DNA of 64,000 nt from Paenibacillus puerhi (GCF_009846885.1 NZ_WUWM01000020.1:1-64000); one strand, 5' to 3'. Shown: positions 36,253-45,741, counted from the first letter of the stretch. Notes: a model not told the origin generated them from the sequence alone. A program made the numbers and translations.

Positions 36253-37119
36253 TCATACGTGCTCCCCGGCCCTGCCTATGGCGCCCAGCATGCGCATTTT
36301 TTCGATGGCGGCTGCCTTGACCGCTTTCTTCGCTGGAATCATGTAGCGGCGCGGATCATTCTCCTCCGGTCGCTCCGCGAAAACCGCTTTGATCGCGTCC
36401 GAAAAGACGATGCGGATCTCAGTAGCGATGTTCATCTTGGACATACCCAGGCCGACGCAGCGCTTCACCTGCTCCTCCGGGATTCCCGAGCCGCCGTGCA
36501 GCACGAGTGGCACACGGACCTTCCCCGCGATCCGGGCGACCCGGTCAAAATCAATCTTCGGCTCCCCTTTATAAATGCCATGCGCCGTCCCGATCGCCGG
36601 AGCCAGCGTATGCGCCCGGGTCAACTCCACAAAGGCAGCACATTCCTCCGGATCGGCCATCAGTGCCTCGTGCTCGGCAACGACGATATCGTCCTCCACT
36701 CCGCCGACCTTGCCAAGCTCCGCCTCCACATTCACCCCGGCAGCGCGGGCTATTTCGACCACCTTCTGCGTCTGGCGGACATTCTCCTCGAACGGATGCA
36801 TCGATGCATCGATCATGACCGACGTGTAGCCTGCCCGGATACAGTGAACGATCAGCTCGAAATCCGTGCAATGATCCAGATGCAAGGCGATTGGGACAGA
36901 CGAGCGGTTGGCCGCCGCTGTAGCGACAGCAACTAGATAGTCGGCTCCCAGATGCTTGACCGTACCTACGGTTGATTGGAGAATCAGAGGGGATTTCGTT
37001 TCTTCCGCCGCCTCCACGACAGCCTGAAGCATCTCCAGGGTATGAAGGTTAAAGGCTCCGACTCCGTAGCCTCCGGAACGTGCAGCTTCCAGCAAAGGGG
37101 TAGATGATACGAGTGGCAT
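36253..37119 (-). CDS. Class II fructose/tagatose-bisphosphate aldolase
   Basis: 288 residues. A zinc-dependent aldolase, with metal ligands in ALHLDHC, GTAHGIYKGEPK and VLHGGSGI, and the substrate loop MNIATEIR. Such enzymes split ketose 1,6-bisphosphates to glycerone phosphate and glyceraldehyde 3-phosphate. Placement 21 bp after an AgaS-type isomerase gene suggests tagatose-1,6-bisphosphate (GatY/KbaY type) rather than the glycolytic enzyme, but substrate stereochemistry cannot be read from sequence. AAGGAG precedes the ATG. No kinase that would make the bisphosphate is visible nearby. Confidence 0.9.
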   Translation of the reverse strand: MPLVSSTPLLEAARSGGYGVGAFNLHTLEMLQAVVEAAEETKSPLILQSTVGTVKHLGADYLVAVATAAANRSSVPIALHLDHCTDFELIVHCIRAGYTSVMIDASMHPFEENVRQTQKVVEIARAAGVNVEAELGKVGGVEDDIVVAEHEALMADPEECAAFVELTRAHTLAPAIGTAHGIYKGEPKIDFDRVARIAGKVRVPLVLHGGSGIPEEQVKRCVGLGMSKMNIATEIRIVFSDAIKAVFAERPEENDPRRYMIPAKKAVKAAAIEKMRMLGAIGRAGEHV

Positions 37120-37140
37120 AGTAGGTTCGCTCCTTGAAGA

Positions 37141-38196
37141 TCAGATTTTTACGACTTGCGTCAGGTTGCGCGGAGCATCCGGATCGACCTTAAGCTTAAG
37201 TGCCGTGTAATATCCGAGATACTGCAGCAGCGGCAGGTACAGCACAGAGCGGGCTTCATCGGTCAGCTCTGCTCCCCCGACCTCGAAGACGGCATCGGCA
37301 AACCCGGTATCCGCCCCGCTTCGAGCCGTCACGATCAGCACGGTCGCACCATATTCCTTCATCTCCTGCGCTACTTTTAACTCGTAGGAACGCGCTTCCT
37401 CCGACAGCAGCAGGCATACGAGCGAGCCAGGCTCCACAATCGACTTGGGACCATGCCGGAACTCCAGCGTCCCATAGGCTTCCGTCCACACATAGGACAT
37501 TTCCTTGATTTTCAGACATGCCTCGAGCGCGAGCCCATAATAGGTGCCCATACCGAGATAGATATACTTGTGAAGCTCCATGTTGTCCACGAATGGCTTG
37601 ATAAAAGCATCGGCGGCTTGCACGACCTGTCCGTCGTAACGGGCAGTTTCCTTGATCTGACTCACCAGCTCGGGACGTCCCGATGCCTGAGCGATCGCCG
37701 CTTGCATCAAGAACGTCATACTACTGAACGATTTGGTCATCACCGTGCTTTTCTCCTTGCCCTTCGGCGAAACAAGAGCGGGAGCGATCTTGGCCATGGA
37801 GCTATCCTCATAGCAGGTAATGGAAGCGATACGGACGTTTGGCAGGTCCCGGACTGCCTTCAGAGCAAGTACGACCTCCGTAGACTCGCCTGAGCGAGAT
37901 ACACCGATAACTAGGTAGCGGCGGCTTGGGGGCAGCGTCTGCTTCTGAAACAGAAACAGCTCGGAGGAAGGGTAAGCGCTGGCGCTTCTTCCCATCCACG
38001 ACCGATAAGTGGAGGCCATCGAAAGCGCCTGGTAATAAGAAGACCCGCTGCCGATAAACACGACCTCGTCGTCCTCGTTGTTTGTCAGATAAGCGTCTAC
38101 CCAATCCGCTTGCCGGGCAAGCTGCAATAAAGCCTCCTCCAAGGCTTCCGCCTGAGCGGAAATTTCCGGATACGTGTGTTGACCCAATGTGATCAT
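37141..38196 (-). CDS. SIS-domain sugar isomerase/deaminase, AgaS type
   Basis: 351 residues with two SIS domains (about 35-180 and 205-335). The phosphosugar loops are VFIGSGSSYYQALSMA and GVSRSGESTEVV. The second domain has YLGMGTYYGLALEACLKIKEMSYVWTEAYGTLEFRHGPKS. This layout matches AgaS (galactosamine-6-phosphate deaminase/isomerase) and related GlmS-like isomerases. With the aldolase downstream it suggests breakdown of an amino sugar via tagatose 6-phosphate; this is inference. The frame is open to 38343, but ATG at 38196 has GAGAGGAG at good spacing. Confidence 0.85.
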   Translation of the reverse strand: MITLGQHTYPEISAQAEALEEALLQLARQADWVDAYLTNNEDDEVVFIGSGSSYYQALSMASTYRSWMGRSASAYPSSELFLFQKQTLPPSRRYLVIGVSRSGESTEVVLALKAVRDLPNVRIASITCYEDSSMAKIAPALVSPKGKEKSTVMTKSFSSMTFLMQAAIAQASGRPELVSQIKETARYDGQVVQAADAFIKPFVDNMELHKYIYLGMGTYYGLALEACLKIKEMSYVWTEAYGTLEFRHGPKSIVEPGSLVCLLLSEEARSYELKVAQEMKEYGATVLIVTARSGADTGFADAVFEVGGAELTDEARSVLYLPLLQYLGYYTALKLKVDPDAPRNLTQVVKI

Positions 38197-38232
38197 ATTC
38201 AATCTCCTCTCCGTATTTACGACTATAACGAT

Positions 38233-38284
38233 AATATACGTCATATTTTTGATTTTTTCAATCATTACTATGATTTTAAAAATC
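38233..38284 (-). promoter_or_regulatory. agaS-type gene promoter with paired palindromic operators
   Basis: On the minus strand TTGAAA (plus 38256-38261) and TATATT (plus 38233-38238) are 17 bp apart. Two 13-bp palindromes of the form GATT-N5-AATC lie at 38251-38263 and 38272-38284, centred 21 bp apart, two turns of the helix. The first overlaps the -35. This looks like a repressor site for a dimer of dimers; the regulator is not in the window or not obvious. Confidence 0.6.
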
Positions 38285-38306
38285 CTATTATAGAATAAGA
38301 ACACAG

Positions 38307-38340
38307 TAAAAAGCCCTTTCCTCGTAACGAAGAAAGGGCT
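38307..38340 (-). terminator. Intrinsic terminator after aspA
   Basis: AGCCCTTTC and GAAAGGGCT (38312-38320 and 38332-38340) form a 9-bp stem followed on the minus strand by a T-run (A-run 38308-38312). Confidence 0.8.
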
Positions 38341-38368
38341 CACGCTTGGTTTGGCTTGGATATTAGCT

Positions 38369-38402
38369 TATCCTTAGTTTCTATCCTTAGTTTCTATCCT
38401 TG
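38369..38402. repeat. 13-bp tandem repeat, about 2.6 copies
   Basis: The unit TATCCTTAGTTTC occurs at 38369-38381 and 38382-38394, with a partial third copy from 38395. It lies between the aspA stop and its terminator. Confidence 0.6.
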
Positions 38403-38453
38403 TTCCTTCAAGCTAGCCTCTTGCAGGAGGCCCAGCCAAGCAAGCTGCGCTCG

Positions 38454-39914
38454 CTAAGCCTTAGGCTTGTCGGAGTCGTCCGGCTGCTGCTGGTCGCGTG
38501 TCAGCAGCGCAGCGCCGGCGATGCCGGGGTTGGTCATCTCATACGGGTCCAGGATAAGATTGAGCTCATCCTCTCGCAGTACATCGTACAGCAGGCAGAG
38601 CTCGCGTACCGATCTGCCCGTCTCGATCGCCTCCCGGGCGATGCGAGCGACCGGCTCGTAGCCCAGATGGGGATTCAGTGCCGTGATGATCCCTACGCTG
38701 CGCTCCACATATTCCCGGCAAAGCTCTACATTGGGCTCGATGCCGTCCAGGCAGTTCGTCTTGAACACTTTGAACACCTGTGTCATCATGCCAAGCGATT
38801 GCAGCAGGTTGAACACAAGCACCGGCTCCATGACGTTCAGCTCCAGCTGCCCCGCCTCCGAGGCCAGGGAGATCGTATGGTCGTTGCCGATGACCTGGAA
38901 CGCCACCTGATTCACCACCTCGCACATGACCGGATTCACCTTGCCCGGCATGATGGAGGAGCCCGGCTGGCGGGCCGGCAGGTTGATCTCGTTAAGCCCT
39001 GTCCGCGGACCGGACGCCATCAAGCGCAGATCATTGGCAATCTTGGACATATTGATCATGCACACTTTCAGAGAAGAAGAGACCTCGGTATACGCATCCG
39101 TGTTCTGCGTGGCATCGACAAGATGCTCGGCGCTCTGCAGCGGATAGCCTGTCAGCTCGGCCAGCAGCTCCGCCACCCGGAGAATATAACGCGGATCGGC
39201 ATTGAGGCCGGTTCCGACAGCCGTAGCCCCCATATTAATTTCATACAGATGCTGGCGGGTTTGGCCGATCCGCTTGATATCGCGGGACAGCACGCGGCGA
39301 TACGCCTCGAACTCCTGCCCGAGCCGGATCGGGACACCATCCTGGAGATGCGTACGGCCCATCTTGATAATCCCATCGAACGCCTCCGCTTTCTCGCGGA
39401 ACCCTTCATGCAGCTCCTCAAGGACGATCAGCAGCTGATCCAGCATCCGAAGCACAGCAATATGGATCGCCGTAGGGAAAGCATCGTTGGTTGATTGCGC
39501 CATGTTCACATGCGTATTCGGGCTGAGCATGAAATAATTCCCCTTGTCACCGCCCAGCAGCTCGATCCCGCGGTTGGCGATGACTTCGTTTGCATTCATA
39601 TTGATGGACGTGCCCGCGCCGCCCTGGATCGGGTCGACTATAAATTGATCATGCCACTGTCCGGCAATAATTTCATCAGCGGCCTGCACGATCACTTGCC
39701 CGAACTGCGGCTTCAGCTGGCCAACCTCCATATTTGCAAGTGCGGCCGCTTTCTTGACCGTAGCTATCGCCGCGATCAGCTCCGGGTGGATACGATACCC
39801 GGTTATCGGGAAATTTTCCACGGCACGCATCGTCTGTACCCCATAATAAGCATGCAGAGGAACCTCCTTCGTACCCAGAAAATCCTTCTCAATCCGAAAT
39901 CCAGCCTTCGTCAT
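38454..39914 (-). CDS. aspA: Aspartate ammonia-lyase
   Basis: 486 residues. Aspartase converts aspartate to fumarate and ammonia. The fumarase/aspartase signature GSSIMPGKVNPV is intact, together with GRTHLQDGVPIRLGQEF and the substrate segment MAQSTNDAFPTA. The N-terminus (FRIEKDFLGTKEVPLHAYYGVQT) and the TEVSSSLK region favour aspartase over fumarase; argininosuccinate lyase is excluded by length and motifs. ATG at 39914 with GAGAGGATGAG upstream. Monocistronic with its own terminator. Confidence 0.95.
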   Translation of the reverse strand: MTKAGFRIEKDFLGTKEVPLHAYYGVQTMRAVENFPITGYRIHPELIAAIATVKKAAALANMEVGQLKPQFGQVIVQAADEIIAGQWHDQFIVDPIQGGAGTSINMNANEVIANRGIELLGGDKGNYFMLSPNTHVNMAQSTNDAFPTAIHIAVLRMLDQLLIVLEELHEGFREKAEAFDGIIKMGRTHLQDGVPIRLGQEFEAYRRVLSRDIKRIGQTRQHLYEINMGATAVGTGLNADPRYILRVAELLAELTGYPLQSAEHLVDATQNTDAYTEVSSSLKVCMINMSKIANDLRLMASGPRTGLNEINLPARQPGSSIMPGKVNPVMCEVVNQVAFQVIGNDHTISLASEAGQLELNVMEPVLVFNLLQSLGMMTQVFKVFKTNCLDGIEPNVELCREYVERSVGIITALNPHLGYEPVARIAREAIETGRSVRELCLLYDVLREDELNLILDPYEMTNPGIAGAALLTRDQQQPDDSDKPKA

Positions 39915-40035
39915 GACAACTCATCCTCTCGAAGCATCATTATGTAGGGTGTCTGCAGGGACTTGCGTGACTGTCTGGAACGTAAGCCCTCCACCCCATA
40001 CTAACAAACTATAAAGAAGTAGACAAATGGCCCTC

Positions 40036-40998
40036 TTAAAGCTCGCTAAGGAATCGGATTATTTTATCGTGCATCCCCGGCAAGCCCTCGTGACCGAAGT
40101 CCGGGTAAATTTCAAGCTGCACAGGAGCTTTCATCTTATTGATCGCCGCGAACTGGGTGGATGGCGGGCAGATGGTGTCGATCAGCCCGACGCCGATCAG
40201 CACGTCCGCCTCGATGCGGGGCGCCAGATGCTGAATATCGATATAGCCCAGCCGCGTGAACAGCTCCTCCTCCCGAAGGTGCTGCGGATCGAAATGCCGG
40301 AAGAAGGTTTTCAGCTCCGCATACGCATCCTTGCACAGATCCATCTCCCACACGCGCTTGTAGTCGCTCAGAAACGGATAGACCGGCGCCGCCTTGCGGA
40401 TGCGGGGCTCAAGCGCCGCGCAGGCAATAGCCAGCGCCCCGCCCTGCGACCAGCCGGTTGCGCCCACACGAGCTTCGTCCACCTCGGGGAAGCTCATCAC
40501 GATCCGCGCGAGCTGGGCCGTATCCAGGAAAACATGGCGGAACAGCAGCTGCTGAGGGTCATGGCCGTCCAGCCCGCGGATGATATGGCCGTGATGCGTA
40601 TTGCCAGTTACACCGCCGGTATCCTCGGAGCGGCCGCCTTGCCCGCGTACGTCGAGCGAGGCGATCGAGAAGCCCAGGGCGGCGTACGCCAGCTTATCCG
40701 TCCAGTCCCCGCTGCTGCCGGTATAGCCGTGGAAGTGAAGCACAGCGGGATGCTGGCCTTGGGCATGCTTCGGTCTGACGTATTTGGCATGCACCCTCGC
40801 TCCTTTTACACCGGTGAAGTACAAGTGGAAGCATTCGGCAAATGGCACTTGAAACTCGGCAGGAACAAGCTCTACCTGAGGATCAACCTCCTTCATCTCC
40901 TCCAGCGCCTTTTCCCAGTACGCATCGAAATCGGCGGGCTTCGGATTTCGTCCTTCATAGGTTTTCAGTTTCTCCAGGGGCATGTCTACGATTGGCAT
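40036..40998 (-). CDS. Acetyl xylan esterase / cephalosporin-C deacetylase (CE7)
   Basis: 320 residues, the usual CE7 length, with no signal peptide. These cytoplasmic esterases remove acetyl groups from imported xylo-oligosaccharides and other acetylated compounds. The serine nucleophile is in GWSQGGALAIA, the Asp in GLIDTICPPST and the His in DFGHEGLPG. The CE7-typical RGQGGR is also seen. The start is ATG at 40998. It lies close to mannosidase and lacI genes but has a separate transcript, as a terminator lies between them. Confidence 0.94.
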   Translation of the reverse strand: MPIVDMPLEKLKTYEGRNPKPADFDAYWEKALEEMKEVDPQVELVPAEFQVPFAECFHLYFTGVKGARVHAKYVRPKHAQGQHPAVLHFHGYTGSSGDWTDKLAYAALGFSIASLDVRGQGGRSEDTGGVTGNTHHGHIIRGLDGHDPQQLLFRHVFLDTAQLARIVMSFPEVDEARVGATGWSQGGALAIACAALEPRIRKAAPVYPFLSDYKRVWEMDLCKDAYAELKTFFRHFDPQHLREEELFTRLGYIDIQHLAPRIEADVLIGVGLIDTICPPSTQFAAINKMKAPVQLEIYPDFGHEGLPGMHDKIIRFLSEL

Positions 40999-41102
40999 CG
41001 TTCATCATCCTTTGCAGCATCGAATAGTGAGAAATCATCCTCTCTAACTTATACCAATTTTCCGCACGAGTAAATAAGATTACCTCATCCCGCGGCCAAC
41101 GC

Positions 41103-41143
41103 AAAAAACCGTCCGCGACCGATCAAGTCAGATCGCCGGACGG
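41103..41143 (-). terminator. Intrinsic terminator after the mannosidase gene
   Basis: CCGTCCG (41109-41115) pairs with CGGACGG (41137-41143), with further pairing inside, followed on the minus strand by six T residues. It ends the GH38 gene transcript. Confidence 0.85.
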
Positions 41144-41237
41144 CTCCTAAGCAGTTCGTCTTGCTTGGCTAGGCACGGTGATACAGGGGACAGGCCGCAA
41201 AGGCTCTAGCCCTTCCCCCTCGCTTCAACGTGACGTT

Positions 41238-44200
41238 CTACTGAACGAAAGTGACCAAGAACGTTTTTATTTCATAAGGCTTGACGGAGCCTTGGTATTC
41301 GCGCTGTGCCGTTGCTTCGCCCTCCGGCTGCTCCAGCAGGTCGCATTCCTGCCAGGCGGCAACTTCATAATCACTGGTTATCGTGATTTTTCCCCGATTG
41401 CCTGCATATTCATGAAGCCTGAGCACGATGCTTTGGCCATCCTCCGCTTTTTTCACCGAGTCGACCATCACATGGGCTTCGCCCGATACGGTGAAGAGCG
41501 AGGCAGGGATCGTTTCGGCCGCCCCTTCCGACACGGACAAAGGCAGGTTCAAGGAAGAGGCCGCTTGCACGGTCCCGCCTTCCAGCCAGTCCCCGGCATG
41601 AGGGAACAACGCGTACGTAAACCGGTGCTCCCCCTGATCGGCCGTAGGGTCGGGCACCAGTGCCGACTTGATCAGCGTCAGCCGGAGCTGATTATCCTTG
41701 ATATCATAGCCGTATTTGCAATCGTTCAACAGACTGACGCCGTAGCTGCGCTCCGACAAGTCCGCCCATTGATGGCCGACGCTTTCGAAGCGCGCATAAT
41801 CCCAGCTCGTATTCCAGTGCGTAGGACGCTTCACATTGCCGAACTGGATGTCGTACGTCGCCTCGGTGGACCGGATATCGACAGGAAACGCAGCCTTCAA
41901 CAGCTGCCGCTGCTCGTGCCAATCGACGAACGTTTCAAAATCAATCCGTCTGCTATGTGCATAAAGGACCATTTTCTGCCGAACCGTCGAATCCATGTAG
42001 CTCCAGTGGAAGTCCACTACCGCGCGCAGCGAACCGTTCTCCGTCAGGCGAACTTCGACGAGATCGTCGATCGTACGCATTTTCTCTTGATAGAACAGGT
42101 CAATATCCCAGGCCTCGTGCCGGCTCTTCGGCTTGTCTTCGAACACCTGAAGCACATTCCCCTTCTGGCCGGGCGCCAGCACCTCCCGGTCCTCCTCTTT
42201 GTCATAGATACGGACCAGATGGCCCGAAGCATCCCATTCGATCACATAATAAGGAGATTCGATCCGTCCCGGCTCCATGGCAAAAGGAAGCTCAGACTGC
42301 CCTGCAAGCGCCTGTTCCCCGCCAGGTGCAAATGTCACCATCGCATGCCCGAGCGACGGCACCAACGGCACCCGCACCAGCCAGCTTTGGTCTGTCTCCG
42401 ACCGCTGCGCTTCCAGCTCCTCACCGCTGCCGCCTATCCAGCGGCCTGTCTGTATCTCGCCATCCGAAGGTATGGCGACCAGCTCCGAGCGCTCCCAGGA
42501 CGAGCTGTTCCAGACGGTGTAGCTCCGGCTTTCCGGAGCCTGCGCAGCTCCCCCGCCGGATTGTTCGCCGAGTCCGCGGCCCGCTCCTGTCAGCTCGCGC
42601 GCAGCACGCTCCCATGCCTGACGCGCGATCCGCTCGGCCGCGGCATACTCCTCCCGGCTGTCCTCATACACTTCCCGGATCGAGGAGCCCGGGATAATAT
42701 CATGGAATTGATTGCGGAGTATGATTTTCCATCCCTCGTACAGGTCATCCTGCGGATACTGCTCCCAGCCTGCCGCGAGCGCCTGGCGAACCGCCATCCA
42801 CTCGGTTTCCTTGTACAACAGCTCAAGCTTCCGGTTCATACGTTTGTTATAAGCTTGGCTGGTATAAGTTCCCCGGTGGAGCTCCAGATACAGCTCGCCA
42901 TCCCAGGTATGGACGTACTGGTCGGTTGCTTCCACGGTCTCGACCAGCTCGTCGAAATAGGCATCCGCCCGTCCGGTCGTAACCTGCGGAATTCCAGGCA
43001 GCTCGGCTAGCCGCCTTCTCATCTCCAGCATTTCGCGGTTGACGCCTCCGCCTCCGTCGCCGTAGCCATAGGCGAGCAGCAGCTTGCGGTTGATCGCTTT
43101 GTCCCGGTAAGCGTCCCATATGCCTTGGATCGTTTCCGGCGTTATCGCGCCGTTATACGTATAATAGAATGTTCCTTCCGAGCCTCCCGGGTCTGGCGTC
43201 GTGATGAAATGGGTCAAAATATCCGTCCCGTCGATCCCCCTCCATTGGAAGGTATCATGCGGCATCCGGTTATATTGATTCCAGCTGATCTTCGTCGTCA
43301 TGAATGCCTTGATCCCGCTTTTTCGCAAGATTTGCGGCAATGCCCAGCTGTAGCCAAATACATCCGGGAGCCACAAATACCGGCAGGCGACGCCGAATTC
43401 CTTCTGGAAAAACCGGATCCCGTACAACAGCTGCCGCACCAGCGATTCGCCGCTCGTCAGATTGCAGTCGGCCTCCAGCCACATGGCTCCGCCTGCTTCC
43501 CACCGTCCTTCGGCTATACGCTCCTTGATCGTCTCATAGAGCTCGGGGTAGTCGGATTTGATATATTCATACAGCTGCGGCTGCGTTTGCAGGAACACAT
43601 ACTCCGGGAATTGCTCCATCAGTCTAAGCACCGTCGAGAACGAACGCGCGGCTTTCTCCCGCGTATGCTTCAACCGCCACAGCCACGCTACATCGATATG
43701 CGTATGGCCGACGCACTGGACAGTCACGGCATGATGCTTCGGCAGCTTCGCCAGACCCTCCCTGACAACCTGCTGCGCCCGGTATACGGTAGCGTAGAAG
43801 GCTTCCGAACCCGGCCTAGACCAGTCCACCTGAAGAAAGCCGCGATCCAGCACCGCCAGCAGCTCATGGCGCTCCGACGTGTTTTCGCCCAGCAGCTCGA
43901 CTGCGTCCAGCGCGGCCCTGGCCGTGTAGTACAGGTCGTCGGCCGCTTCGTCCAGCCAGCACAGCTCCGCTCTATGGATATGATGCTCCATCACAGCCTG
44001 GCTGTCATAGCCCCCGAGTCCCGACCATAGACGGAACGTCAGCTCTAGCTCCCGTCCGGCGGCATCCTCGGGAAGAAACACCTCCTGATGGTTAGAGTCC
44101 ACGCCTTGATAAGGTCTGCCGTCCACGAACAACAGCGATTCGAAGCCGCTGTTGCCTCCGCCTCCCGTACTGCCGAAGTCGAAGCGGCCAACTATTTTCT

Positions 44201-44435
44201 TGCCCTGCCAGTGCGGCGGCACGGCGAGCCGCGCCGTCAACCAGACATAGCGGTCCTTGCCCGACCAGCGGTCGCCCTGCTTCGCTTCCGCGGCGTCGCC
44301 AAGATCGGGAGGATAAGCTCCGACTAATCCGTCCTCATCGTCAAGCCACCGGCAGGCCAAGGCCGTTGCCTCCCGGTACCGATATGGCTCCAGCATGCGG
44401 ATGCGATCCGTTAATTTCTCTACAGTCCAGTGCAT
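41238..44435 (-). CDS. GH38 alpha-mannosidase
   Basis: 1065 residues, typical of the family, and no signal peptide, so cytoplasmic. A beta-rich N-terminal domain (about 1-230) precedes the catalytic domain. GHTHIDVAWLWRLKHTREKAARS near 240 carries zinc ligands, and WLPDVFGYSWALPQI near 357 carries the catalytic Asp nucleophile. A mannosidase middle domain and beta-sandwich C-terminal domains follow. GH38 enzymes release alpha-linked mannose from oligosaccharides. A candidate operator lies upstream (44499-44510), and the LacI regulator gene is the next gene, on the same strand. Confidence 0.95.
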   Translation of the reverse strand: MHWTVEKLTDRIRMLEPYRYREATALACRWLDDEDGLVGAYPPDLGDAAEAKQGDRWSGKDRYVWLTARLAVPPHWQGKKIVGRFDFGSTGGGGNSGFESLLFVDGRPYQGVDSNHQEVFLPEDAAGRELELTFRLWSGLGGYDSQAVMEHHIHRAELCWLDEAADDLYYTARAALDAVELLGENTSERHELLAVLDRGFLQVDWSRPGSEAFYATVYRAQQVVREGLAKLPKHHAVTVQCVGHTHIDVAWLWRLKHTREKAARSFSTVLRLMEQFPEYVFLQTQPQLYEYIKSDYPELYETIKERIAEGRWEAGGAMWLEADCNLTSGESLVRQLLYGIRFFQKEFGVACRYLWLPDVFGYSWALPQILRKSGIKAFMTTKISWNQYNRMPHDTFQWRGIDGTDILTHFITTPDPGGSEGTFYYTYNGAITPETIQGIWDAYRDKAINRKLLLAYGYGDGGGGVNREMLEMRRRLAELPGIPQVTTGRADAYFDELVETVEATDQYVHTWDGELYLELHRGTYTSQAYNKRMNRKLELLYKETEWMAVRQALAAGWEQYPQDDLYEGWKIILRNQFHDIIPGSSIREVYEDSREEYAAAERIARQAWERAARELTGAGRGLGEQSGGGAAQAPESRSYTVWNSSSWERSELVAIPSDGEIQTGRWIGGSGEELEAQRSETDQSWLVRVPLVPSLGHAMVTFAPGGEQALAGQSELPFAMEPGRIESPYYVIEWDASGHLVRIYDKEEDREVLAPGQKGNVLQVFEDKPKSRHEAWDIDLFYQEKMRTIDDLVEVRLTENGSLRAVVDFHWSYMDSTVRQKMVLYAHSRRIDFETFVDWHEQRQLLKAAFPVDIRSTEATYDIQFGNVKRPTHWNTSWDYARFESVGHQWADLSERSYGVSLLNDCKYGYDIKDNQLRLTLIKSALVPDPTADQGEHRFTYALFPHAGDWLEGGTVQAASSLNLPLSVSEGAAETIPASLFTVSGEAHVMVDSVKKAEDGQSIVLRLHEYAGNRGKITITSDYEVAAWQECDLLEQPEGEATAQREYQGSVKPYEIKTFLVTFVQ

Positions 44436-44498
44436 AGTCCCATTCCTCTTCTCCTATGAAATACCCGGTATCGGGTGAAACACCTTATCAATCATTAG

Positions 44499-44510
44499 AT
44501 AACACGTTAT
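44499..44510. promoter_or_regulatory. Candidate LacI operator before the mannosidase gene
   Basis: ATAACACGTTAT is an inverted repeat (ATAAC/GTTAT) 64 bases before the mannosidase start. Its ATAACACGT core recurs before lacI and before the uronate isomerase-like gene. Confidence 0.5.
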
Positions 44511-44574
44511 ATCAATAGTTGCGAGTCGCCCTTTGCTCGGCCCGCAGCCAGCAGCCAGCGGCCGGACGCAGGGT

Positions 44575-45612
44575 TCAGTCCTGCCGTCCGTTTACCAAAG
44601 GCGTGCTCTCCCGGGGCGCCAGCACGGCAGGCATCCAAATCTTCGAAGCTGCCCGAGGCTGCTTCCCCTCTATCAGATCGAGCAAGCGATGAGCCCCTGC
44701 TTTTCCCATTTCGACATACGGCATCTCTACAGCGGACAAAGCAGGGACCATATACTCATTCGCCCTCATGGTATTATCCGCAGCCATCACATAGAGATCT
44801 CTTCCTATGCTCAGCTCCAGGCGCCGCGCCGACTGATAGATCAGGAAGCCGCCCTGCGACCAGTTGGTCAGCAGCGCCGACGGGAGCGGAAGGCTGCGAA
44901 TTCGTTCATCCCACCATGACGGGTCGATTTCGCCGTCCCTCTGCTGCCAGATGACAGGGTCCAAGCCCTTCAGCTGCATCCACTCTACATAGCCGCTGCG
45001 GCGATTGCGATCTCCCCAGTTAGGCGCATACTCGGGACCGTTATACATCTCGACATAAATAGGCGGAAGTCCGGTCTGGGCGTATAAATAGTCAAGCGCC
45101 AGATGAATGCTGGCTCCATAGTCGAGCAGCACCGACTGCACCTCTTCCCTATCGGGATAGCCCTCGATTGACATATACGGAATGCCCGCTTCCTTCACCA
45201 TCGCTATCCATTCCTCGTCCTCATAGCCGGTTACATCCTTCGTGAGAAGACCGTCTATTCGACGCTGGTTGAACAGCTTAATCAGCGCTTGCTTGCTCTC
45301 CTGCCGGTTATGTCCGTAGAGCAGCAAATGGTAGTCCCTCTCCGTACAGGCCCGCTGGACGCCTTGAAGCACCTGCAGAAAAAACGGATTATCCAAATTG
45401 CCATAAGCCGCTATGCACTTGCTCTTGCCTGTCCGCATGCTGCGCGCCTGAGCATCTACGCTGTAGCTCAACTCCTCTATAGCCTTCAAGACTTCCCTGC
45501 GCTTCTCTTCGCTGACGCGGATACCGGGCGTGCCGTTAATGACGGCAGAGACCACCCCTCGGGAAACGCCTGCGCGCTTGGCCACATCATGACTGGTAAC
45601 GCGCTTGGTCAT
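44575..45612 (-). CDS. LacI-family transcriptional regulator
   Basis: 345 residues. A classic LacI helix-turn-helix (about 5-26, VTSHDVAKRAGVSRGVVSAVING) and hinge precede a periplasmic-binding-like effector domain (from about 65, CIAAYGNLDNPFFLQVLQGVQ). The effector is probably a sugar, but which one is unknown. Gene position suggests control of the mannosidase gene downstream; a shared 9-bp motif before both supports this and autoregulation. The linker helix region is intact. Confidence 0.93.
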   Translation of the reverse strand: MTKRVTSHDVAKRAGVSRGVVSAVINGTPGIRVSEEKRREVLKAIEELSYSVDAQARSMRTGKSKCIAAYGNLDNPFFLQVLQGVQRACTERDYHLLLYGHNRQESKQALIKLFNQRRIDGLLTKDVTGYEDEEWIAMVKEAGIPYMSIEGYPDREEVQSVLLDYGASIHLALDYLYAQTGLPPIYVEMYNGPEYAPNWGDRNRRSGYVEWMQLKGLDPVIWQQRDGEIDPSWWDERIRSLPLPSALLTNWSQGGFLIYQSARRLELSIGRDLYVMAADNTMRANEYMVPALSAVEMPYVEMGKAGAHRLLDLIEGKQPRAASKIWMPAVLAPRESTPLVNGRQD

Positions 45613-45632
45613 ATCCTCACCTCAGGTCTATG

Positions 45633-45645
45633 ATAACACGTGTCA
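45633..45645. promoter_or_regulatory. Candidate autoregulatory operator before lacI
   Basis: ATAACACGTGTCA contains the palindrome ACACGTGT and the 9-mer shared with the mannosidase and uronate isomerase-like gene upstream regions. It lies about 20 bases before the lacI start. Confidence 0.45.
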
Positions 45646-45741
45646 AAGCAAGAAACAACTGCCCCACCGTACTCTTGCGATACAAGGGGCAACCGGACTC
45701 GGAGCGGGCGGAATGCTAGGCTTACGCGAAGACGAAGACCT

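Noticed and set aside
41178-43010. 610-codon plus-strand frame over the mannosidase gene
   Set aside because: Antisense to a full GH38 enzyme; no family resemblance.
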